A stretch of 5,006 nucleotides of DNA from an uncultured Bacteroidota bacterium (GTDB lineage: Bacteria > Bacteroidota > Bacteroidia > Bacteroidales > 4484-276): contig CAIYZW010000399.1 of NCBI GenBank assembly GCA_903930725.1, positions 1 through 5,006 on the forward strand. Direction: 5' to 3'. Below the pieces are notes generated by a model, which worked only from the letters and a program-made list of their open reading frames with translations, searched no databases and was not told where the DNA came from. Shown piece by piece: positions 1 to 5,006 of the stretch. A program made the translations under genes and the position numbers. Each line of letters begins with the position of its first letter. Position 1 is the stretch's first letter.

Positions 1-1
1 A

Positions 2-454
2 TGGCGCGGTTTATCCTCCTTTATGGATATGTCGGGGCAATCAATGGCCGAAGTTCTTGGCCCGGTAAGCCAGCATTTACTAATTATCAGAGACGATCAG
101 AACCATACTTATACTCCCGGAACCGGTGTAAATACCATCGGCAACTGGTCGGCTACCGGCTATATGGCAAACTTCAAAAATCCTCCCACCTGCCTTCCGC
201 TTTATGGCGAACCCGTTACCAACAAAATAATCCATATTGGAAAGCAGATTACTTATCTGCCGGTACTCAACGATCGGCCCATTACCATTGAAGAACTATT
301 TGCCGGCCACCTCGAAAAAATTCAATCTGTTTACGATTGGAGTACCTTCAAGACCTGGACTCCCTCAAACCCCACTTTCAATTTGCTGAAACCAGGTTTT
401 GCTTATCAACTCACGCTTTTGAACCCGGATAGCGATTTTCATATCGAATACCCG
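2..454 (+). repeat. Repeat module A, copy 1 (protein-level)
   Basis: This is the first visible copy of a module of about 150 residues, possibly cut by the window edge. It matches copy 2 at 1145-1609 at several landmarks in the same order: a Trp followed by a Leu-Ser pair near the start, a hydrophobic strand (LLIIRDD against LVIFKNL), NTIGNW against NTVGNW, GYMANF against GYVLKT, YLPVL in both, and EELF against DELF. It ends in a strand before EYPP. The match is clear in protein but not in DNA, which indicates an old duplication. Confidence 0.75.
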
Positions 455-2284
455 CCCTATTCCTGGGAAGAATTACCTGCAAGTCTTTTTATTAGTGGGA
501 AAATCTCGAACCAGGAAAGCAACGAACCCGTTGAAGGAGTGGAAATTGTTGTTTCAGGACAACCGTCAGTTTTTACCAACGTTGATGGGATATTTCATGC
601 TGCCGTCCCCCGAAACTGGAGCGGCACTGTATCGGCCATTAAACCAGATTGGGAGTTTTCGCCTCTGAGCCGGAGCATCAATAACGCAGTGGTGAACATT
701 TTAGACCAGGATTTCACGGGAATTGACAATTCCTGCAATGCTGGATGGTCAGTGGTTTATACGCCGTCTTTCCACACTTTTATCATTCCTTTGGCGGCAC
801 AGCCCGGTATTTTTGGCGAGCCGGTTGAGGCAAACGATTTTATCGGCGTATTTTATACCGATGACCAAAATATTGAACAATGTGGTGGTTTTGCTCAATG
901 GACAGGAAATGGGGACATTCAGGTTGATGCTTTCGGCGACGACCCATTCTCTCCCGAAAAAGACGGCTTTGCAGAAAATGAACCCATTAAATGGAAGATT
1001 TTCAGTTGTTCAAAAATCGAATATTTCAGCGCCCACGCAATTTACGATCCATTCATGCCTCAGTCGTCGGGGATATTCGAGAATTACGGATTCTCGGTGC
1101 TGACTTCATTACAGGCACAAATTTGCCAGGAGTTTTTCTTTAACCAAAACTGGAACGACCTTTCACTTTTTGTAAGTCCGTTTGATCCTGATGTAGCAGA
1201 AATTTTTGCGCAAATGGAAAATAACTTAGTTATTTTCAAAAATCTTACCTCATTTTACTGGCCGCAAAATGCCATAAATACCGTTGGTAACTGGGATTTG
1301 AATTCAGGATATGTACTCAAAACAAGTGCGCCGGAATCCATTGTCGTTTGCGGGATACCACTTGGGGAACATTCGTTGCAATATTCAACCAGTCAGGGAT
1401 ATTGGCGCTATCTGCCGGTTTTGACGTCCTGTGCGTTGAATTGCGATGAACTTTTTGGCCCGGTTGCCGGTAAAATAACCATTGTAAAAGACCTGATCGG
1501 CACCGGCGTGTGGTGGCCAGAAATGGGCATTTACTCGCTCGGCGAACTTCTTCCGGGCCAAGCCTACGAAATAAAAATTAAAGAAAATGTCACAATAACT
1601 TTTCCGGTTTGCGATGCAAAAGCGGTTGCTAAAACTGTTGCGCAACCAAATTTTACGACCTCACCCTGGGGAGATATTGCTGCTTCTCCAAACACGCATA
1701 CCATTGCTGTTCCTTCGGAAGTTGCCGCAATGTTGGCCGAGGGTGCCGTGATCGGGGTTTTTGATAATAACGGAAACATAACCGGCGCCTCACAGGTTAC
1801 AGGAAAGCACTCGTTTACGATTTCTGTTTCTGGAAATGATGTTACAACAACCGAAACCGAAGGTATGGAAGAGGGAAGCCCGATGTTTTTCCAATTATTC
1901 GATCCCCTTTCGGGTAATTATTTTGCGCTTGAAGTTACCTTCGATGAAAATTTGCCCCAAAAAGGTTTTTTCACCAATCAAGGTTTATCGGCAATTAAAA
2001 GTTTACAGGCAACTGGTATTGTGAATGTTGACAAAACCAATCCGGAATTACTGGTTTTCCCGAATCCTTCGGACGGATTATTCGATGTAAGCCTGAAAAC
2101 CCCTGTAAACACTCATTTTCGATTGCTTTGGGAAGTGCATAATTGCCAGGGCTCGATGGTTGCAGGTGGTAAAACCGAAAGCAGCGATTTCGTCATTAAT
2201 CTGACTTATCAGCCAAAAGGCATCTATTATTTACGGATCGTTACTGAGGGCTGGCAGACGGTTAGAAAACTGGTGGTTCAATAA
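2..2284 (+). CDS. Modular secreted or cell-surface protein with T9SS type A sorting domain (5' end outside window)
   Basis: This is the C-terminal part of a large protein probably exported through the type IX secretion system and either anchored to the surface or released. The frame is open to the left edge, and the codons before the first ATG (23) already fit the repeat module, so that ATG is internal and the signal peptide is out of view. Numbering from Met at 23 (753 aa), the order is: module A1 (to about 144); a carboxypeptidase-regulatory-like beta-sandwich (about 154-233, with EPVEGVEIVVSG, TNVDGIF and WSGTV...FSP); module B1 (240-365); module A2 (375-529); module B2 (543-665); and the sorting domain (about 674-753). 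The sorting domain shows LLVFPNPSDGLFDVSL, then KGIYYLRIV and a terminal KLVVQ, as is usual for the family. No enzyme motif is visible. Adhesion or matrix roles are common for such proteins but are only a guess here. The call of an exported T9SS substrate is firm; the function is unknown. Confidence 0.93.
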   Translation, partial: WRGLSSFMDMSGQSMAEVLGPVSQHLLIIRDDQNHTYTPGTGVNTIGNWSATGYMANFKNPPTCLPLYGEPVTNKIIHIGKQITYLPVLNDRPITIEELFAGHLEKIQSVYDWSTFKTWTPSNPTFNLLKPGFAYQLTLLNPDSDFHIEYPPYSWEELPASLFISGKISNQESNEPVEGVEIVVSGQPSVFTNVDGIFHAAVPRNWSGTVSAIKPDWEFSPLSRSINNAVVNILDQDFTGIDNSCNAGWSVVYTPSFHTFIIPLAAQPGIFGEPVEANDFIGVFYTDDQNIEQCGGFAQWTGNGDIQVDAFGDDPFSPEKDGFAENEPIKWKIFSCSKIEYFSAHAIYDPFMPQSSGIFENYGFSVLTSLQAQICQEFFFNQNWNDLSLFVSPFDPDVAEIFAQMENNLVIFKNLTSFYWPQNAINTVGNWDLNSGYVLKTSAPESIVVCGIPLGEHSLQYSTSQGYWRYLPVLTSCALNCDELFGPVAGKITIVKDLIGTGVWWPEMGIYSLGELLPGQAYEIKIKENVTITFPVCDAKAVAKTVAQPNFTTSPWGDIAASPNTHTIAVPSEVAAMLAEGAVIGVFDNNGNITGASQVTGKHSFTISVSGNDVTTTETEGMEEGSPMFFQLFDPLSGNYFALEVTFDENLPQKGFFTNQGLSAIKSLQATGIVNVDKTNPELLVFPNPSDGLFDVSLKTPVNTHFRLLWEVHNCQGSMVAGGKTESSDFVINLTYQPKGIYYLRIVTEGWQTVRKLVVQ
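482..721 (+). other. Carboxypeptidase-regulatory-like beta-sandwich domain
   Basis: This segment of about 80 residues (154-233 counted from Met 23) runs ISGKISN...EPVEGVEIVVSG, then VFTNVDGIFHAAVP, then WSGTVSAIKPDWEFSP and a closing NILDQDFTG. The pattern of a 'gained feature' strand, a 'D-G-x-F' turn and a 'W-S-G-T-V...F-S-P' end is familiar from beta-sandwich spacer domains of Bacteroidota surface proteins. It occurs once in the visible part, between A1 and B1, and has no catalytic motif. It probably acts as a structural spacer or a binding domain. Confidence 0.7.
740..1117 (+). repeat. Repeat module B, copy 1 (protein-level)
   Basis: This is a segment of about 125 residues. It starts with a Trp and an HTFIIP strand, continues with DFIGVFYTDD, a Gly-rich turn with QWTGNGD, and a GFAENEPIKWKIF strand, and closes with YGFSVLTSLQA. 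Copy 2 (1649-2017) keeps the same order: HTIAVP, AVIGVFDNNG, the TGK turn, GMEEGSPMFFQLF and QGLSAIKSLQA. The 'IGVF + acidic/Asn turn' and 'G-x-x-E-x-x-P-x-x-x-x-x-F' landmarks make the homology convincing, although overall identity is low. Confidence 0.7.
1145..1609 (+). repeat. Repeat module A, copy 2 (protein-level)
   Basis: This is the second and complete copy of module A (residues 375-529 from Met 23). Its two halves are also alike. The first half has EIF, LVIFKNL, FYWPQNAI and GYVLK; the second has ELF, ITIVKDL, VWWPEMGI and AYEIK, in the same order. Offsets between the A copies are 382 residues at NT(I/V)GNW and 385 at YLPVL, so the whole module was copied with little insertion or loss. 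Confidence 0.78.
1649..2017 (+). repeat. Repeat module B, copy 2 (protein-level)
   Basis: This is the second copy of module B (residues 543-665 from Met 23), lying directly before the sorting domain. It begins with SPWGD and a HTIAVP strand, and has the conserved IGVFDNNG turn, the GMEEGSPMFFQLF strand and the closing GLSAIKSLQA. It lacks the Cys residues found in copy 1 (CGGF, FSCSK), so any metal or disulphide role there would be specific to that copy. Confidence 0.7.
2048..2281 (+). other. T9SS type A C-terminal sorting domain
   Basis: The last 80 or so residues form the export signal recognised by the type IX secretion machinery, which is usually cleaved after passage across the outer membrane. 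The visible motifs are the opening strand LLVFPNPSDGLFDVSL, a central strand with WEVHNCQGSMV, the GIYYLRIV strand and the final basic-hydrophobic KLVVQ ending at the stop codon. Length and motif order match the family. This domain is the strongest taxonomic marker in the window. Confidence 0.93.
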
Positions 2285-2338
2285 AGTGTCCGGACAAAAA
2301 ACTGGCTGGTTTTGGGCAAAAGCCTGGGAAGTGCCTGG

Positions 2339-2380
2339 ATCAATTGCCCCGTTCGCCAACTGGCGGATGGGGCAATTGAT
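2339..2380 (+). terminator. Probable intrinsic terminator of the secreted-protein gene
   Basis: A perfect 12-bp inverted repeat (atcaattgcccc and ggggcaattgat) continues inward through seven more pairs to a 4-base loop (aact), giving a 19-bp stem. Two of the inner pairs (2351/2368 and 2353/2366) are G-U as plus-strand RNA but would be C/A mismatches on the minus strand, so the hairpin suits the plus transcript. It lies 54 bases past the stop at 2284. The following gtattttatatt is only moderately T-rich, so termination may be imperfect. No T-run lies on the other side to serve the minus gene. Confidence 0.75.
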
Positions 2381-2397
2381 GTATTTTATATTAGGGG

Positions 2398-2420
2398 ATT
2401 TAGCTAAATTTTTTATTTTT
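2398..2420 (+). other. Small palindrome with T-rich tail in the intergenic gap
   Basis: The 12-base perfect palindrome atttagctaaat (2398-2409) runs straight into a T-rich stretch (ttttttattttt, 2409-2420). The geometry resembles a weak second terminator for plus-strand transcripts escaping the first hairpin. However, the stem would be only four A-T pairs around agct, so it is thermodynamically poor. It could equally be AT-rich spacer. Confidence 0.3.
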
Positions 2421-2465
2421 GAAACCTTTGTAAGCCAGGCTCATGAACCCTTTTCCCCAACCATC

Positions 2466-5006
2466 CTATCTCAAAAACTTCGACATTATCCGGTATAATT
2501 CTTCCGATTTGATGGGTTTTGAAAGATAATCGTCGCAGCCGGCCGAAAGGCTTATTTCCCGGTCGCCAGACAAAGCGAAGGCAGTTTGTGCAATTACCGG
2601 AAGGTTTGGATTGATTTCCTTAATGGCTGCCGTGGCTTCATAGCCATTCATAACGGGCATCCGCACATCCATCAAAACCAGGTCGAAATCCCTGCCGCTG
2701 CGGATTAATTCAACGGCTTCCTTGCCATTATATGCCCTCAAAACTTTAACCCTGCTTTTGCGAAGCATCACATCGAGCAACTGGTAATTTGAATCTTCAT
2801 CTTCGGCAATTAAAATTTCATGACCTGCCCAGTTGGGATTTTCGCGAATGACAGGCGAACTTTGCTCGTATGAACCTTCTGTTTTTACTTCCTTAAACGG
2901 GATCGAAAAACTAAATGTCGAACCCTTTCCATACTCCGATTCAACCGAAATATCGCCACCCATCAGGCGGGCAATATTTTTCGAAATGGCAAGTCCCAGG
3001 CCGGCTCCACCGGTTATCCGGGTATGATTTTCCTCAACCTGCCTAAACCTGTCGAAAATGATTTCACTCTTTGCGCTGGGAATCCCAATGCCGCTGTCTT
3101 TTACATAAAAGCAAATATTTTTCCGGGCATCATGGTTTGCGATTTTATATCCCAACTCGATAAAACCGGAATAAGTATATTTTAAGGCATTGCTTAACAG
3201 GTTGGTAATTACCTGGTTGATGCGTTGTGGATCGGAGATAAACTGAAGATTTTCGTCGGGCGTATTCTGAGAAGTCCTGATTTCGAGTTGCTCTTTTCCA
3301 AGTTTGGTTTTTAATTCTCTTAAAACATAATAATTATCGAAGAGAATTTTGTTTGCCGAACAACGCTGTGCTGAGATTTTGAGTTGTCCGGATTCGATTT
3401 TTGCAATATCAATAATATCGTCAATGATGGCCAACAACTTGCGGCCATTTTCGCCGATGAGATTGGTGAATTTTGTATGTTCTTCGGGGGTATAATCTTC
3501 TTCGTGAAGCATCTCGGCAAAGCCAATAATTGCATTCATCGGGGTGCGGATTTCGTGCGACATATTGGCCAGGAACGCTGTTTTAAGCTTGTCCGACTCT
3601 TCGGCTTTGATCTTGGCAGCTATCAGATCGCGCTCCATTTTTATCCGGCTTGTGATGTCTTCTTTAATATAGACAAAATGGGTGATTTTTTGATTTTCGT
3701 CTTTTATCGGCGAAATTGAGGCAAGTTCCCAATAAAGTTCTCCGTCGGCTTTATAGTTACAATACTCACCACGCCAGTCGTTGCCGGCAAGGATGGTATC
3801 ACGGATAACTTTGCAAAACTCAGGATCGGTGACGCTAGTATCCAAAATACGAGGGGTTTTGCCCAAAACTGATGAGGCATCAAAACCAGAGAACTCACAA
3901 TATTTTTGATTTATGTATTCGATTTTTCCATTTAAATCGGTGATTATCACAGGGTTTGGGTTTTGTTCCACCGACTGCAACAATTTCCGTATTTCGTCGT
4001 CAGCCTGCTTTTTGATGATGGTGGCTGCAACCTGTGTCGAAACAAATTCCAGAAGTTCGCGGTCGTTTTCGCTGATGGCTTCTTCGCTTTCGTAATCCTG
4101 CAAAATAATTATTCCTGTTACCTTTCCCTGCACCCTAAGTGGAACTCCCAGCCAGCATTTTGCCGGCGACCCAAACCTTTCGATTTTTCCTTGTTTCTGT
4201 AATTCATCTATTTCGTTGCCTTTGAGCAAAAGTGATTTATTGCCTTTAATAACCAGCGAAGAGATTGTTTTACCAACCGGGAAACGCTCAAAATGATCGT
4301 GCTCATCTTTCATGTACGGAAGCGAAAAAAGGTTGGACTCGTCGTCATAAAGGGCAAGCATAAAATTTTTGGTTTTGATAACTTTGCCAAGCTCCTCCTG
4401 GATAAAACTGATCAGCCCGATCACATCCTTGGTTGTGGTAAGCGCAGTGGCGATGTTATGCATAATCTCCGACCTGATTTCGGCCATTTTTCGTTCGGTA
4501 ACATCAATAATAAAACCTTCAAGAAAAAATTCGTTGATACCTCTAATCCAGACTGCGCGGCCTTGTTCCCAAACCCATTTTGTTAGATTATTTTTTGTTT
4601 TAATCCGATATTCCAGTTTAAACGAAAGTCCTTCCTCAACTGATTTTCTGATCGTTTCAAAAACATAGTCCTGATCTTCGGCAACGATAATATCATTAAA
4701 ACTGATTTTAGCATTGCCAATAAAGTCATCGGATGGATAACCGGTTATTACTTCGGTATTTTTACTGATAAAAAGCATTGTCCATTGCTTGTCGTTTTTA
4801 CAACGGTAAGCCATCCCAGGCAGATTATCAATCAAAGTCGTTAGCTGACGCTCGCTTTCTTTTAAAGCTTCATCCGAAATCCTTGTTTTGGTAATATCAA
4901 TCTGCGTTCCCCAGGCTAAAGTAAGAAACCCGTTCTTGATGGTTCCCATGAATGAATTTGAAAAATATTTTATCTCGCCTGATGGTGATACCTCTTCAGT
5001 AATCCC
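2466..5006 (-). CDS. Hybrid sensor histidine kinase, PAS-PAS-GAF-PAS-HisKA-HATPase-REC (N-terminus outside window)
   Basis: This protein senses an unknown signal, autophosphorylates on His and passes the phosphate to its own receiver domain. The frame stays open to the right edge. The residues before the ATG at 4949 (GEIKYFSNSF) run into the WGTQIDIT end of a PAS domain, so that ATG is internal. Numbering from it: PAS tail (to about 21); PAS (32-154, ending FIIDVTERK); GAF (160-313, with WLGVPL); PAS (318-440, ending YIKEDITSR); HisKA (454-521) with acceptor His465 in MSHEIRTPMN; and HATPase_c (about 567-686) with N-box Asn583/Asn587, DSGIGI 618-623, FDRFRQ and GGAGLGLAIS. The receiver (710-826) has Glu716/Asp717, acceptor Asp761, Thr789 and Lys811. 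All key residues are intact. No membrane segment lies in the visible 846 residues. There is no DNA-binding domain, so output needs a partner protein not seen here. The stop is TAG, 181 bases from the stop of the convergent neighbour. Confidence 0.95.
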   Translation of the reverse strand, partial: GITEEVSPSGEIKYFSNSFMGTIKNGFLTLAWGTQIDITKTRISDEALKESERQLTTLIDNLPGMAYRCKNDKQWTMLFISKNTEVITGYPSDDFIGNAKISFNDIIVAEDQDYVFETIRKSVEEGLSFKLEYRIKTKNNLTKWVWEQGRAVWIRGINEFFLEGFIIDVTERKMAEIRSEIMHNIATALTTTKDVIGLISFIQEELGKVIKTKNFMLALYDDESNLFSLPYMKDEHDHFERFPVGKTISSLVIKGNKSLLLKGNEIDELQKQGKIERFGSPAKCWLGVPLRVQGKVTGIIILQDYESEEAISENDRELLEFVSTQVAATIIKKQADDEIRKLLQSVEQNPNPVIITDLNGKIEYINQKYCEFSGFDASSVLGKTPRILDTSVTDPEFCKVIRDTILAGNDWRGEYCNYKADGELYWELASISPIKDENQKITHFVYIKEDITSRIKMERDLIAAKIKAEESDKLKTAFLANMSHEIRTPMNAIIGFAEMLHEEDYTPEEHTKFTNLIGENGRKLLAIIDDIIDIAKIESGQLKISAQRCSANKILFDNYYVLRELKTKLGKEQLEIRTSQNTPDENLQFISDPQRINQVITNLLSNALKYTYSGFIELGYKIANHDARKNICFYVKDSGIGIPSAKSEIIFDRFRQVEENHTRITGGAGLGLAISKNIARLMGGDISVESEYGKGSTFSFSIPFKEVKTEGSYEQSSPVIRENPNWAGHEILIAEDEDSNYQLLDVMLRKSRVKVLRAYNGKEAVELIRSGRDFDLVLMDVRMPVMNGYEATAAIKEINPNLPVIAQTAFALSGDREISLSAGCDDYLSKPIKSEELYRIMSKFLR
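2472..2822 (-). other. C-terminal receiver (REC) domain of the kinase
   Basis: Residues 710-826 show EILIAEDEDSNYQLL with the acidic pair Glu716/Asp717. The phospho-acceptor Asp761 lies in LVLMDVRMPVMNGYEA (codon at 2667-2669), followed by the switch Thr789 in PVIAQTAFA and the conserved Lys811 in DYLSKPI. The set is complete, so the domain should accept phosphate from His465 or exchange it with a separate Hpt protein. It ends the protein without an attached output domain. Confidence 0.92.
4011..4472 (-). other. GAF sensory domain of the kinase
   Basis: Residues 160-313 (from the ATG at 4949) begin with the helix EIMHNIATALTTTKDV and continue with NFMLALYDDESN, PVGKTISSLVI, KCWLGVPLRVQGKVTGIIIL and ENDRELLEFVSTQVAATI. 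The WLGVPL strand followed by a Gly-rich hairpin and the 'F-x-x-x-Q-x-A' closing helix are GAF hallmarks. Ligand unknown. I see no phytochrome-type chromophore Cys in a recognisable context. The domain sits between two PAS domains, so the kinase probably integrates more than one input. Confidence 0.85.

Noticed and set aside
1385..1779. Two minus-strand frames opposite the secreted-protein gene (1385-1645 and 1564-1779)
   Set aside because: They overlap each other and lie wholly inside a well-supported coding region whose domains explain the sequence. Their translations have no recognisable motif.
2311..2338. Repeated gcctgg words (near 2322 and 2333) before the hairpin
   Set aside because: It is only a short two-copy direct repeat of six bases, without flanking structure, and is compatible with chance.
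2414..2421. tatttttg, a match to the Bacteroidota -7 promoter element TAnnTTTG
   Set aside because: No TTG-type -33 element lies at the right distance upstream, and no plus-strand gene follows. The match is expected by chance in an AT-rich spacer.
2286..2498. A 70-codon plus-strand frame starting with GTG just after the stop of the secreted-protein gene
   Set aside because: It has no ribosome binding site, runs through the terminator hairpin and into the 3' end of the convergent kinase gene, and its translation resembles no family I know.
3630..3998. Possible LOV photoreceptor identity for the third PAS domain of the kinase
   Set aside because: The position of the flavin-binding GxNCRFLQ motif reads GKTPRILD, so the adduct-forming Cys is absent. 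It is an ordinary PAS domain.
3384..4668. Several plus-strand frames of 60-111 codons opposite the kinase
   Set aside because: They are antisense shadows of the PAS, GAF and HisKA coding sequence, with no start signals and no domain-like translation.

Overview
The window looks like ordinary chromosome of a member of the Bacteroidota. The main reason is the C-terminus of the plus-strand gene, a type A sorting domain of the type IX secretion system (T9SS), which is confined to that phylum. The large PAS/GAF hybrid histidine kinase on the other strand is also typical of environmental Bacteroidota. I cannot name a genus.

Layout: two long genes converge and fill almost the whole window, and both run off an edge. 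From the left edge to 2284 (+) lies the C-terminal 760 or so residues of a large, modular secreted or cell-surface protein. Its visible order is repeat module A1, a carboxypeptidase-regulatory-like beta-sandwich, module B1, module A2, module B2, then the T9SS sorting domain. Each A module is itself built from two related half-units. From the right edge back to 2466 (-) lies the C-terminal 846 residues of a hybrid sensor histidine kinase: end of a PAS domain, PAS, GAF, PAS, HisKA, HATPase_c, receiver. All catalytic and phosphorylation residues are present.

The 181-base gap between the two stops (2285-2465) holds a strong 19-bp stem-loop at 2339-2380. It pairs fully only as plus-strand RNA, so it is best read as the terminator of the secreted-protein gene. 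A small palindrome with a T-rich tail follows at 2398-2420. I see no gene, tRNA or other RNA in the gap.

Nothing shows that the two genes work together. They are convergent, so they are not co-transcribed, and the kinase carries no DNA-binding output domain that would point to a target. No mobile element, CRISPR array or defence system is visible. The most interesting feature is the nested internal duplication in the secreted protein.
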